64,000 nucleotides of DNA. Origin: Corylus avellana (lineage: Eukaryota; Streptophyta; Magnoliopsida; Fagales; Betulaceae). Positions 46,201 through 56,320 of the stretch are shown in pieces. The notes beneath the pieces are model-generated. The model worked only from the letters and a program-made list of their open reading frames with translations, searched no databases and was not told where the DNA came from. The position numbers and the translations under genes were made by a program. The stretch lies in contig NC_081542.1 of NCBI RefSeq assembly GCF_901000735.1, forward strand, positions 32,321,871 through 32,385,870. The letters are read 5' to 3'. Numbering within the stretch: position 1 is the first letter of the stretch; every line of letters begins with the position of its first letter.

Positions 46201-49200
46201 CTTTGGCACCCCCAAAGATTTTTTTTTTTAAAAAAAAAAAATTTCTTTTTTCCTACCCATGTAACCCACGGCACCCCCAACGGCACACTGCACTGTGTAG
46301 TAGTAGTCCTAGTGGGAGTTTCATGTTTGATTGTTCATTTGTTTGAACTTTGAAGGCTTAGTCTTGAGGTGGGAAGAGAAGAGGTGAGTCTGGCGAGGAG
46401 TGAGGAGGTGAGGAGTGAGGAGTCTTATCTCGTGAAAGGTGGAAAATTGGAAATAGAAGATAAGAAATGAGTGGTTAAAAGATAAGAAAGAAATTTTTTA
46501 AGGAAAAAAAAAAAAAAAAACCTGCAAGGAGTAGGCTGTAGGCTTGTGCGAGTTTATTTTTTATTTTATTTTATTTTTAGCAGTAGGCTTGAGCGTGAGT
46601 TGAAGACTGAAGTTTAAGGAAGAAAAAAATCATAATAATAAAAGAAATAATTGTAGACAGTAGAAGGGTGAGTTTTACGGTAGAAAAAATATATATTAAA
46701 GAGAATAGGTGAGGAGAACTAAGACAAAAAGACGAAGATAGGCGTTAGTGGAATTTGAAGGAAGAAAAATAAATAAATGATGAGAGTAAATGTAAGCATT
46801 AAGTTCTAGAAGGTGTGAAGTGGAATTTTAAGGAAGAAAAAAAATAAAAAAAAAATAAAGGAGTAGGTGTGAAGATGTGAATTGTTTTTTTTTTTTTTTT
46901 TTGTGAGAAAGTTTAGAATACAATTTAAACTAAAATAGAAGTACTAAAATTAATTAGTGTGGGAGGAAGTTTATAAGACAATTTAGAAGATAACTTTTTT
47001 TTTTTTGGTTCAATTATTTCTTTTTCTAATTCATTATTTGTTTTTATTGGTTTACAGCATTCGGCTAGACCTTATTGTGTTTGGTTTGTTTTCAAGAAAT
47101 CCCTTAAGATACCTCTGATTCACTATTAATTGCGCTCAAGTTTATTTCGTAATTAATAAGTAGTTTGTATTATTATGTCTTTGTGATAGGTAGATAATAT
47201 TTTGAATGGTTACTTTGTTTGTTGAAGTTATTGTTTAGCTTTTTGTTGTTGTTGCTCAATCATGTCTATAGCAAACTAAACACTTTTGTATTGGGAATGA
47301 AAGTTTTTTTTTTTTTTTTTTTTTTCATATAGTGCCAACACGTTACATGTCTAATATATCAATTTGAATACGAATTTTTATAGATATTTTGTTGTAATGC
47401 ATATATTGTGTGAATTACCAAATTTTTAGGGTGTAGAAAATTCTTAGGACGCAAAAAAAATTTTAGCGGCACCCCCAATATAAGTTGCCTGGATCCGCCA
47501 CTGGTTTTCCTTTTTCTAAATTACAAGACCCATGGCAGTGGTCTTCACCATGTTTTTCTTTCCCCTGAATTTTTAGGAGTTGTCTTATTAAAAATTGTTT
47601 AGGGACATTGCAAATTTTCGGTAATTTTTTTTGGGGGGAGGGGAGGACATTCCGGGGGACATTGCAAATTGAGTATTAGTTTGAAGGGGATATGTATACT
47701 TTTCTCTAATTTATTTATTGTCGTACCACCAAAAGTAAATCCACACTCTAGGAAATTATTCTCAAAATGCACCATAATTAAACAATTATAAATCCACCTT
47801 AACCTTAAAATAAAAAAATAAAAAAATTCTCAATTTAGTTGATGCATTTCACAACCATTTGATATGACAGATATGCTGTGTGCAAATTGATTACTTTAAT
47901 GGGAGCTAATTTCTGTTGTGGTCAATGCTATTAAATGTGGGCGGAGCTTTAGGCTCCAAAGATTGCCTTTTGCCTCTTGATGGATGGCTTTGTTCGTCAT
48001 TCCATCAATATATGTGTTTAGCTGGTTATTTTCCACTCAGTGTTAGTACAAATAGGCAAGGTTTAATCCTGAAGCTCAGTCAGGCTTGGAAAAACTGAAG
48101 CAAGGCAACTAGGCATGCCTTAGGATGCCCCAGGAGGCCTAAACATTTTAAAAAGGCAAGAAAGAAAGGAAAAAAGAGCACTTATACTCTGTTTCATACT
48201 AATCTACACTTCTATTTATTTTGGTAATCATATAGCCTACAATTTACCCTATTATGTGGCATACTTTACATGTTAGCTTCTTTGTACCGCATATATTTAA
48301 TGGTTTGTGACTTTTGGATGACATAAGATCAAACCCTTGGTAAATGATAGGTGCCTTAACTTTGTTCCTACTTACGTTAACCATGACTGCTTTTGACTTT
48401 CAAATAGCATTATCCCCCAAACTTTACTTTAAAAATGCATTTTGATTGTTATGAATGTATTTAACAAAACCATGTGTTTGAGCACTTGAATACGATGTCA
48501 TGTGCTTGAACATGTCATAGGTTCTTTTACATTAAAATTCTAGTTAATTGCATTGTTGCATATTCCAATCCTAACTGAAATATTAGGCAAACTTGTTTTC
48601 AATTTCTTTTATTTTCATTTCTTCAAATATGTACTTCAGTTGGCTCTATCCTATGCTATGCACTTAGGCTACAGAGGCCACGATGATTCAATATGCTTTA
48701 ACCCTGAAAAACGTTGTGTCCGCTTGGAACATCCAATAACTCAAAAATTAGGTTTTGCATTCCTTCAGCTTAAGACCATGCCCATCACCCCTACCCAAAT
48801 AACAACAAAACGATAACAAAATGCAGAAAACCAAGAACAGAAGAAAAGGAAAAGGTTTCAGAGAATGGCAATTAAATTAACAAAATTTAATAGAAACAGC
48901 TATAAATGTGAGGAGACAGCTTTTCTGTTCCAAGTTCATCATAACCCTGCTCAGATTAGGATAAATGGTTGCTAATGCTGTATGCTTATAAACTTGCTTT
49001 GTGTAAGGGACGAGGAAAATGAAATTTAACTGAAGTTGATTCCTAGTCCTGTGTTTATCAATGTATTTTTTTTCCTTCAAGTTCCAATCAATTAAATAAT
49101 GCCCAAAGATAGCTGCTATAAAATGATTTGATTGGGACAAATATCTCAAGTGATAATTTTAGCAGCTTCATTTTTTATTTTATTTTTAATCTTGGCAATC

Positions 49201-49504
49201 TTCTGTGTCTTATATAAAATAGCCCTCTTCATGATCTTCACTATTTGGTAATTATTATGAATGTTTACTGCATGACAATTATCATCAATTATGTTTAAAT
49301 TTTTACCAATCAATTACAACTATTATGGTGATTATTGATGAGATTTTGGCAAACATGATGGTGTTTGGCATATATCTAACTTGAGATGGAATGGTTCAGA
49401 TCATCAGGCTTGCTAGGAAACTGCCTACCGGCGAAGTTAGTGCTCTAAAGAGTGATGCTATGGGAGAGCAAGAAGAGGCACTGGATGAAAATGACCTCAC
49501 TTAA
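37235..49504 (+). CDS. Gamma-SNAP (gamma-soluble NSF attachment protein)
   Basis: Coding exons: 37,235-37,281; 38,169-38,236; 38,377-38,461; 38,565-38,723; 39,691-39,828; 41,081-41,159; 41,822-41,901; 42,510-42,639; 49,400-49,504. All introns are GT-AG and the phases join into 297 codons (296 residues) without a break. The protein begins MAGSDLEKLIIKADKL, has ANGFRLAKQYEKAKTAFEKA, ESAAALAKELGNFSEVADFY, DEAIQLYTDACSILEEDGKE and ends EEALDENDLT. This matches plant gamma-SNAP, an all-helical TPR-like adaptor that links NSF ATPase to SNARE complexes for their disassembly after membrane fusion, acting in the cytosol on membranes. The start has a strong context (AGCCATGGCC). The last intron is 6.76 kb and packed with mobile elements. 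Product identity is secure by sequence recall; length is close to the usual 290 or so. Confidence 0.93.
38824..38871 (-). mobile_element. Tail-only LINE micro-insertion, 15-bp TSD
   Basis: ACTCAGATAATGAAA (38,824-38,838 and 38,857-38,871, identical) flanks an 18-bp insert ATTTTTTTTTGATAAGTA, which on the minus strand is TACTTATC followed by an A tract. It lies in intron 4 of gamma-SNAP. Confidence 0.8.
39588..39651 (+). mobile_element. Tail-only LINE micro-insertion, ~15-bp TSD
   Basis: ATTCAATTGAG (39,589-39,599 and 39,637-39,647), with weaker matches beyond, flanks an insert of about 32 bp reading TACTTATC, then an A tract interrupted by G. Also in intron 4 of gamma-SNAP, 5' of exon 5. Confidence 0.65.
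42747..44091 (-). pseudogene. LINE ORF2 C-terminal part, with 3' tail
   Basis: On the minus strand, segments near 43,830-43,400 give the post-RT region (ALLGKWLWHYVHE, GVSFMRDWGEF, RFWHNEWCG), then 43,364-43,011 gives the zinc-binding domain: KVPLSVAFFAWTVVLEKFLTA, LCRMCKKGGEFRDHLLLYC and LARTLWNTSF (C-x2-C and H-x4-C pattern). The 3' end at 42,747 reads CACTTATC plus an A tract. Stops break the frame. It lies antisense in the last intron of gamma-SNAP and is probably the same copy as the RT part at 45.4-46.0 kb. Confidence 0.8.
44092..44225 (-). mobile_element. Second LINE 3' end
   Basis: On the minus strand the segment reads CCTGTGTACATGAGTTGCG, CCCTTTGCGCTTTTATATAA and ends TTACCTATAAAAA with a long A tract (T run 44,092-44,108). 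This tail differs from the ACTTATC tail, so it is another LINE family inserted into the first. Confidence 0.6.
44226..45374 (-). repeat. Copia LTR fragment inside the LINE
   Basis: Aligns in several blocks with the LTR at 8,596-10,331, for example GGGACCTAAAGGGAAAAAT, CAATTAATCCCATTGA and GTTCCCACAATGTTACATGTG. Ends are truncated, and it separates the two halves of the LINE ORF2. Confidence 0.6.
44287..44341 (+). mobile_element. Tail-only LINE micro-insertion, 19-bp TSD
   Basis: AAGTTTTCCCTCCATGACT (44,287-44,305) and AAGTTTTCTCTCCATGACT (44,323-44,341), one change, flank a 17-bp insert ACTTATC plus ten A. It is inside the copia LTR fragment, so it is younger than that fragment. Confidence 0.8.
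45375..46030 (-). pseudogene. LINE ORF2 reverse transcriptase part
   Basis: On the minus strand SHNAFTRDRQILDSIIIANE (about 45,812-45,746) is followed by LCKVDIEKTYDLVNWDFL and then MNGTPLGFFSSSCGLRQGDL SPLLL (45,570 leftward), the fingers and palm of a plant L1-like reverse transcriptase. The usual FDP/PLSP positions are partly changed and stops intervene. Continues downstream at 44,091 after the inserted fragments. Confidence 0.75.
46180..47503. mobile_element. hAT-type non-autonomous element with perfect 8-bp TSD
   Basis: The element starts TAGTGGCGGAGCCACG and ends GGATCCGCCACTG, giving inverted ends (C/T)AGTGGCGG. GTTTTCCT occurs on both sides (46,172-46,179 and 47,504-47,511), a perfect 8-bp duplication as made by hAT transposases. 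Both ends also share GGCACCCCCAA. The interior has A/T runs and no transposase. It sits in the last intron of gamma-SNAP, and the intact duplication suggests a fairly recent insertion. Confidence 0.85.
47512..49399. other. Rest of gamma-SNAP intron 8
   Basis: Mostly AT-rich intron sequence. Around 47,920-48,150 there is a repeat-like phrase (GTCAATGCTATTAAATGTGG, then CAAGGCAACTAGGCATGCC). An 87-codon frame at 48,553-48,816 has no recognisable domain and is judged chance. No exon was found before the acceptor at 49,399. Confidence 0.5.
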
Positions 49505-49784
49505 CCTCTCAGTGATGGTGGTTGGATCTTGTGTGTTTTTATGTATAAATATATTTCAAAATGAGTTTTACACTTGAGCTATTTTTAAAAGTTGACAAAA
49601 GTTTGCCATGTGAACGGTTCACCTGCATATTAAGTTCTATAAATCCAGAGTGTTGCCTAAAAAAAATTCACTGTATTATCGATTCCTATCTATGGCCATT
49701 TCGGAGTTGAAAATGTCATCCTTGGATCGGATTCTTTAACCTTTTTTCCTATATAATATGAATGAACCAGGATTACTTACAAGT

Positions 49785-50008
49785 TAAAAAAAATTGTAAT
49801 TCTTAAATTACTGAATTTAAGCCATTTTTAGGCATCGAAACACTTGAGAAATGTCACTTACTACAAAAGTGAAGAAGTCTTTGAGAGAGATTCTTTTTGA
49901 TTGCTTCGATGATATGTCACTTTTTTAATACTTGGACATTTTTCAAGCATTTTGATGGCTTGAATTCAATAATTTGAGAATTAAAGAGATCATAGGGGGA
50001 TCTTAATC
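49785..50008. mobile_element. MITE, same family as the split one at 22.9 kb
   Basis: Inverted arms: TTCTTAAATTACTGAATTTAAG with CACTTGAGAAATGTCACTT on the left, ATGTCACTTTTTTAATACTTG and CAATAATTTGAGAATT on the right. The centre TTCTTTTTGATTGCTTCGAT matches the 24.25-kb half of the split copy. Lies about 280 bp after the gamma-SNAP stop codon. Confidence 0.6.
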
Positions 50009-50976
50009 CAATACAAAGATAAGACAATCTTTGTTTCCTCAACTTGTGTATTGAAGAGAACGTAAGTTTACATTTCTTGTCCAAACTAATTATCTTAATT
50101 ACTTATCTACATATCAACATTGTAATTGAAGAACCTAAAAGTGCGTTTAAGTGTGTATTTGAATTACATATCTTAATTGCATTTCTTGTCCTGTTTGAGT
50201 GTGTATTTGAAGAACTGTATTTAACACTAAAAAAATTTGTTTGAAGAAAAAAATACCGATATAATTAAAAAAAAGTGAAAGCGCTTTTAAGGGTTCAAAA
50301 ATGGCCAAAACGCACTTTTAGCAAGCTTAAAAATGAAACTTTTACCACAAAGCGTCTATCGAAAAATTTATTTCTCAAACACAATTCCGAACATGTTCTA
50401 AGTGAATCTCGAATCTGAACTTGTAGAAAAGGTGATCTTTATTGACTGCCGCATTGTATTCATCATCAGTGCATCCACTTTTTAGCCATCCGTTCGTCGG
50501 ATTGCAACACATACCGCCATCATGGGACATCACTCTATCACAGAACCATGTCTAATGCTGTGAAGATGTCCAGGGCACATCACAGAGAACATCGAATGAA
50601 GTTAAAAGCTTTCCAATGAGTTTCTACCCAAATAACATCCGAAGACAAAATACATAGCCTAAACGTAATGCTACAAAACCAATTCAACAATAACTCTCTC
50701 CATGGCCCTGTGACATCCACAAATACACAACTCTCACAATGACGCCGTAGGTAGTACCAAGAAGAATCGCATGAAGCTACACAAACAAGAAATACAAGAC
50801 TACTATTTACTCAAAACCTCAATACAAAGGTAGCTGTGCATGCATTGAAATAAAAGAACAATTTCAGCTATTGGAACAGTCATTGGTACAATGACAGGAG
50901 TACATTCAAGAGGTCTTGGGTTCGTAAGTTTTTGAATATTCTTGAACAATGAATGGACCAAATGAATTGAAGCTGG
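50009..50976. other. Intergenic and 3' flank of Borealin-related gene
   Basis: No second gene seen between gamma-SNAP and the convergent Borealin-related gene. The right part (about 50,400-50,976) is less AT-rich and probably contains the 3' untranslated region of the minus-strand gene. Confidence 0.45.
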
Positions 50977-53451
50977 TCAGCCCTCTTCTGACTCTGCACA
51001 ACAATTCACACGTTAGAACAAAACTAAGACATAACGGGTTTGGTTGATAATGCTCTTTTGGAGAGCTTGCTTTTTGCCTTATTTTTAGCATTAACAAACA
51101 ATTTCAGTATAAAACACCTAAAACTCTACTATAACATTTATGCCAAATCAGAACACTTTTTCAATTAAAAAGCAACAAGCACCACCTAAATAGCATTATC
51201 GAACCCAATAATCCCGGATTTAAGGACGCGGTGTCCCCTCCGGTACATTAAATCAGCCTACTCAATTCACATTGATAAGGGAAACACATTTGCCACAGCA
51301 TCAGTGAGGTAAAAACAAAGAAAAAAAAACTAGGTGAATTTGGTATTTCTTAGACCATATCAAATTTCTTGATGATATAGCAAGCATGTCCACTCGATGT
51401 AGTGATGAGATAATGAATAAGAGCAGATATAGATACTTTTCATACCATTTATGGCTTCCATGTTATCTTCCTTGTAGACACCAAGGGGTGAGCCATGGAC
51501 AGATAAAAGCATCTCACCAGGCTTAGGCAACCTCAGTGTTTTCGGTGTCATCCCAACAGACAGCCTTTGGCTACTCACCTGCAAAAATGATCATATGTAA
51601 CTTAGCATCTCAAGCTAATTTGATAGCCATCCACCAAAAAAAAAATTTGAAACCTAGCTGACAAATACTCTAGAAGCAATCTCAGCCCTTTAGCAAGCTT
51701 TATTTTTCTCACTCAATTACAGTCACTAGCTACCTATCCTTATATATTTCTCCTTTTACAAATAAACTACTTTTATTATTTATAAATCATAGACATTGGG
51801 ATAAAATCTCAAGCACCGACACCAACTAGTGACAACAGACACAACAACCATAAAGGTTTTTTTATGTACTTTCATTGGGGTATCTGTGGTGCAATGGTAA
51901 TTGTCGGCAGGCACTTTGTGTTGCATCAGCTGAAAAGCTTCTTCAAGGTCCTAGAGTTGGACTATAGCATTTTAAGAATTCGAACTAACTAGTGCCCTTT
52001 AGTAAACTACTTGGCCCTTCTACTTATTTCGACAAATGAGACAAGAGTTTGGTTCCAAGGTATTACACAAGTTATGTTTTAGTAAGAGTGAAACTTTATG
52101 CAAAGCAATATAAACCCAAGTGACCAAGAAGAGACAAACCCCAGGAGTTTGTAGACCATCTTGCATCCCAAGCAACTGAGTATCAGATGGCTCCTCCAAA
52201 ACCTACAAAACAGATATTTCAGTAAGATAAAAGGAAAGGAAACATGGCATTTTTTTGTGAATATCAAAAAGTCCAGGGATTGTGCTTTAGGGTCAATTTG
52301 GTTTTGCGCTTTAAAAACATGAGATTTCAAAAATGACAATCTCAAAATGTGTGATTTGAACAATTTTTGAAATACAGTTAAGCTTTTGGGAAAATTTCGA
52401 TTAGCCTTTAAAATCATGTTTTTCTAAAAATGCACCATATTACCTGCATTTTGAAAATGTAAATTTTTTTAGGTTTTCAAACCACTCTTGTTTAAAAATT
52501 AACTCCCAGGTGAGACACTTTCTACGATTTTGTTTAGAAACACACTTTTAGCTTGCGAAATCGCAAGGCCAAACAAAGACTTAATAAGTTTATCGCATGA
52601 AGTGCAAAATAAAGACAATTTCAATTGCATTTAAACAAACTCAAAAGAAACCATCCTTTGTTTTGGTAATTAGTAATATACGCATCCTAAAACCCTTAAA
52701 TTTGTTCGCATCAAATATAGATAGATAGCAAGAGAACATACAAAGTCACTTATTTGCAGATTAGCAGCACCTACAAGGCTTGTCTTCACTGCCACCAATC
52801 AAGCACCCTTGTGAGATACAATCAATCAAAGAATACAAGTTTAAGCATAATTCATCAAAAGATTGAAATTCACAAATACCTGCTTTGCTCGAAAACTGAA
52901 AGCCACCCAAAGATGCAATAGCAGCAGAGCAGTCTGGATAAGCCATGGACAAGCGGCGCAGAAGAGACGTGTGAATGTCGCTTCCATCACCTTGGTTCAT
53001 GGGCAAATTACCGTCTTCATTGTTCCATTGCATTTCAAATTGTCTGTTTCCTTCATTTCGAACAACTAAAAGATTCGGAAGGTTTTCTTTGAAAAAATTT
53101 TGAGCTGAAGTTTGCAGTTGTTCCTCACTGAAATAAGAGCGAAGCAAACGCACTTCGGTCAGCAAATGTTCAATTTCCACATCACGAATAGCCCTAATCG
53201 CAGCACTTTGTCGCTCAACTGTTTAAAAAAAAACAAAATCAAATTCAGAAACAAAGATATCAAATTGAGAAACAATTCTACCATTTCTTCCATGTATTAC
53301 TTAAAGAAAAAAATAAAAAAAAATAAAAACCTTCTTGATCTGTAAAAGCAGCTTGTTCCTTATCAATTTGGGCCTCCATTGCACCGTTTACATCATTCAC
53401 AGGAGACGACGGTAATTTCTTGACAGTTTTCTTGGCTCTTCGTCTTGCCAT
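50977..53451 (-). CDS. BORR: Borealin-related chromosomal passenger complex subunit
   Basis: Coding exons on the minus strand: 53,451-53,331; 53,218-52,880; 52,788-52,742; 52,202-52,140; 51,578-51,446; 50,993-50,977. All junctions are GT-AG and phases join to 240 codons (239 residues). The N-terminus MARRRAKKTVKKLPSSP is basic. Residues 35-75 are helical (ERQSAAIRAIRDVEIEHLLT), fitting the three-helix bundle with INCENP and survivin-like partners. The C-terminal part has MTPKTLRLPKPGEMLLSVHG SPLGVYKEDNMEAI and ends ESEEG, the conserved Borealin-type tail. The product targets Aurora kinase to centromeres in mitosis. Assignment is by recall of plant Borealin-related proteins; I recall the Arabidopsis gene as At4g39630, next to GGT1. 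Gene is intact and its introns hold a SINE-like piece. Confidence 0.78.
51865..51990 (+). repeat. tRNA-derived SINE-like piece
   Basis: Has TGGTGCAATGGTAATTG, close to a Pol III A box, and about 55 bp later a weak B-box-like AGTTGGACT. Located in an intron of the Borealin-related gene. No tail or duplication could be set. Confidence 0.3.
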
Positions 53452-53459
53452 GTTAATTT

Positions 53460-53665
53460 ACTGCAAAGCCAGCTGTCATTCGAAACCCTAATTTTAAGCG
53501 CCAAAGTTATAGGATGTAATCCATAAGTGCAATTGAGAAATTTCAAAAAAATATATAAGAGGGGCTCGGATGTTACCAGTCGCCAAGGCTTGGTCGGAGG
53601 GTCCGCAAAGGGAAGTTCTTGCTTACTCTGTTTCCTTCGGAACCAAGACAATATTTGAAATTGGT
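53460..53665 (-). promoter_or_regulatory. 5' untranslated exon and intron of the Borealin-related gene
   Basis: Upstream of the start codon the minus strand has an acceptor CTTTGCAG (ends 53,461) and a donor CTG|GTAACA (53,576-53,575), giving a 116-bp leader intron. The leader exon is 53,577 to about 53,665 and has no ATG in the frame of the protein. A TTTTTTCCGCCCAAAG box lies just beyond (about 53,680). Confidence 0.5.
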
Positions 53666-54450
53666 GAAGAAAGCAAATTTTACTTTGGGCGGAAAAAAAG
53701 TTTGAAAACTACATATAAAATATGGAAAATTTTGACATAAAAAAATGACACCTAAAATGTGTGTTTTTTTTTTTTTTTTTTCAGTTTTATGGAAATGTTG
53801 ATTTTCTGTCCAAAATTGTGTCTTCCATTACTGTCACGTCAACATTTTTGTCGTATCACATTATGACAATAATATTTTAATAAAAAAATCAAAATTTTAA
53901 AAACAAAAACAAAATGAAGGGGTGACGGGCGATGGGATTACCAGTCTACCACCGCTAGGGCTAGCGTTGGCCGCAAGCCACCCATAGGAGGTGGGGTGAC
54001 ATCCACATCGCCCTCTATCCTTCATTTTATTAGTCTTTCATTTTTATTTTTTTTCTTTTATCTCTATAGAACTGAGCCACACAGCCATTGATACCAATAT
54101 CTATACAGTGTACACCGTCTATTATCTGCTGGCCTTGGAAATTGCAATTCTTTAACACATTTTACTAAAATTCTGCTGAGGAACAATGCATCAAATATTT
54201 GCACAAGTCTGAACCTCCAAATTCTAAACAGGATTGGATTAGTAAACCCTAATCTACAATTCACAAAAATTTGCTCAATCTACAAACGGATACTCACACT
54301 AACACACAATCACCCTCTGGGCATATCAATCAGAAGTTTAATCTTTCAAATTACTCAGGATTTGAAGCAAAATATGGGGAAAATGCAAAATTGGAGAGAA
54401 AATAAGCGCATTACCGAAACAGAGAGAAATAGAAGAGGGAAGAAATTTAC

Positions 54451-54560
54451 CTGATTTGGTTTTCTTCTCTGCTTCTGCAACGAAAGAGAGAGAGTCCATC
54501 AACACAAAAGAAAGAAAGAAAATCAAAGGGAAAGTGAAAGAGTCGATCGATTGGAAAGGG
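54451..54560 (-). pseudogene. Exon-like piece with splice donor
   Basis: Minus strand: ATGGACTCTCTCTCTTTCG opens a 16-codon frame (MDSLSFVAEAEKKTKS) ending at TCAG|GTAAAT, followed by about 390 bp that look like a plant first intron (AGGGTTTACTAATCC etc.). No matching downstream exon was found. If spliced to the Borealin-related leader it would stop at once, so it could be a distal leader exon or a captured piece. Confidence 0.3.
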
Positions 54561-54592
54561 AGAAGAGAAAACCCTTAAATATTTCAGCCTTG

Positions 54593-54765
54593 GGCGGGCT
54601 GTAAATGAGCCGAGCTTGGGCGAGCTTGGGCTGTCCAGGCTCGGCTCGTTTATTTTTGAGTCAGGCTCGAGCTCGAGTCGAGCCTGGCTTCGCTGCTCGA
54701 GCTCAGCTCGATAGGGTCTGAACCCTGTTCGAGCTCGAGCTCGATCTTACAAATTAAAATTAAAT
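54593..54765. repeat. hAT-like fragment rich in GAGCTCGAGC
   Basis: Starts GGGCTGTAAATGAGCCGAGC and continues with repeated CTCGAGCTCGA/GGCTCGGCTCG in both orientations, typical of hAT-derived non-coding repeats of plants. Confidence 0.45.
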
Positions 54766-54984
54766 AAGGTTATATAAGTTCTAAACAGATTGGATATCAA
54801 AACCAACAGCAGATAATTATGGGGAGAAAGGATCAGCCAAACAAACACATCCAAAAATATTTACACATTTTTCTGGGCAACCAAACAAACACATCAAACG
54901 GCAGAACCCCAAACCACCCACCACCCAAGAAGAAACGGAGAAAAAAATAACCCAAAAAGAAAAGAAAAACCCATAAATCTGATC

Positions 54985-55265
54985 ACCTCCTCCGCCTCCG
55001 ATCCGCAGCGTACTGCGAGAGTGAAACGACCTCCGAGAGCGGCGTGGACAGCGGGGTTGGCAGCGGCAAGTTCCTGGAAACCGGGCACGAGCCGTTCAGC
55101 TTCAGCCAGGCGTCGAGGTGTGTGGTTGCTGCGGTGGTGGTGGTGGTTGCTGTTGGGGGCACTGGGGAAGTGGTAGGAGCGGCAACAGATATAAGAGGCG
55201 AGGAGGATGGTGGAGACTTGAGAGGAGAGTCGAGAGAATGGAGAGATATGATTGACAGATTTTGG
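54985..55265 (-). pseudogene. First-exon-like fragment lacking a start codon
   Basis: The minus strand has an open frame reading ISLHSLDSPLKSPPSSSPLI, a Pro/Thr/Ala-rich run, HLDAWLKLNGSCPVSRNLPL and PLSEVVSLSQYAADRRRRR, then a donor-like GGAGGAG|GTGATC and an intron-like T-rich run containing GTTTGGTTGCCCAG. There is no in-frame ATG; an ATA stands where a start could have been. Codon use and composition differ from the AT-rich surroundings. I cannot name the parent gene. Likely a captured or decapitated gene piece. Confidence 0.4.
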
Positions 55266-55503
55266 TTAAATTTGGGTTCTCTAATTTGCAACCGTTGGAT
55301 TTGGAAAAAAAATTTAAAAAAAATGTTTTTGTTTTTAAAGTTTGTATTTTTAATGAAATTTAATAATTATTATTTTAAAGTGGTGCGAAAAAAATATTGA
55401 CATGGCACCAATGGATGGCATAATTTTAGATGGAAAACCAACGGAATGATACATTTCACATTTTCGAAAAACTTATGCCGTTAAAAAAAAAAAAAAAAAA
55501 AAA

Positions 55504-55556
55504 TTGAAGTGTGACTAATCATTCTATAAAAGAGAATCAAAATAGTCACACTTCAA
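55504..55556. repeat. Short palindrome between homopolymers
   Basis: TTGAAGTGTGACTA and its exact inverse TAGTCACACTTCAA (14 bp arms, 25-bp loop) sit between an A run (about 55,483-55,503) and a T run (about 55,560-55,574). A third copy of GTGTGACTA follows at about 55,580. Confidence 0.75.
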
Positions 55557-55939
55557 ATGTTTTTTTTTTTTTTTAAAAGTGTGACTATTAAAAAGTTCTG
55601 ATTATGAGAGTTAGGTGGGCAATTAAAAACCGCCTCGTGTCCACTATTCGCTTTTCCATATGGGTTACGGGTGGATTTTCAACCGCTAGCCATGAGTAAG
55701 CAAATACAAAGGATAACGCATAAATAAAGCCCACGCGACACTACGACTGTTACTTTCTAATTTTGCAACAGAAAATGCTATTTAATTTCTTTTCTTAGAA
55801 ACTTTAACAACAATCTTGTTTGAATTATAATTCAACACATAATAATTTATCAAAGCTCTAACACATAATTTCTCCACTCAAACTAAAGGCTTAAAAATTG
55901 ATTTTTTTACTGCTTGTTCTTTCATCCTATTAATTTTTA
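55557..55939. other. Intergenic, nothing recognised
   Basis: AT-rich sequence with no coding frame. TTTGCAACAGAAAATGC near 55,762 is not supported as an exon. Confidence 0.4.
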
Positions 55940-56320
55940 GGACTAATTACTTTTTTGGTACTTGGATTTTCACATTTTTTTTTTTTTTTTACTTACCTAT
56001 GTTTCTATTTGTATCACAAATTATACATATGTTATCGATAAATACCAATTTAGCACATCCGTCAACAATTCATAAAAAAAATAAAAAATAAAAAAACTAA
56101 TGGTTCAACCACCCCATTTCGGCCTAGGGGTGGCTTGGTTACCCTAGGGTCAGAATGGGGTGGCCAAACTGTCAATTTTTTTTTTTTACAGAATGGTGAC
56201 GGAGGTACCAAACCGGTATTTATCGATAACATAACATATGTACCATCTGTGATACAAATAGAAACCTAAGTAAGAAAAAAATAAAAACGTAAAAATTCAG
56301 GTACTAATAAGGTATTTAAC
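55940..56320. mobile_element. TIR element with GGGGTGGC core
   Basis: Left arm TTTTTTGGTACTTGG, TGTTTCTATTTGTATCACA and TGTTATCGATAAATACC pairs with right arm GGTATTTATCGATAACA, TGTGATACAAATAGAAAC and AGGTACTAATAAGG, about 110 bp each. The centre has ACCACCCCATTTCGGCC and AGAATGGGGTGGCC, itself an inverted pair. Confidence 0.75.

Larger units (their letters stand above)
53766..55485. mobile_element. Inverted arms bracketing gene-like pieces (Pack-type candidate)
   Basis: The left arm (about 53,790-53,910) reads GTTGATTTTCTGTCCAAAAT, CTTCCATTACTGTCACGTCA and on to TTTTAAAAACAAAAAC. The right arm (about 55,315-55,440) is its diverged reverse complement (ending GGCATAATTTTAGATGG). Between them lie a GC-rich box (53,930-54,020), a leader-exon-like piece (54,451-54,560), a hAT-like fragment (54,593-54,765) and a first-exon-like piece (54,985-55,265), all gene-like parts on the minus strand. 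Either one element captured host DNA, or two separate MITE copies happen to face each other. Confidence 0.4.

Noticed and set aside
48553..48816. 87-codon frame in the gamma-SNAP last intron
   Set aside because: No domain, no splice support, and gamma-SNAP needs no extra exon here since 42,639 joins 49,400 in phase.
53397..53651. Minus-strand frame beginning at a TTG near the Borealin-related leader
   Set aside because: It lacks an ATG and crosses a leader intron; it is better explained as untranslated sequence.
53675..53695. E2F-like site upstream of the Borealin-related gene
   Set aside because: TTTTTTCCGCCC is close to but does not match the TTTSSCGC consensus; not claimed as a site.
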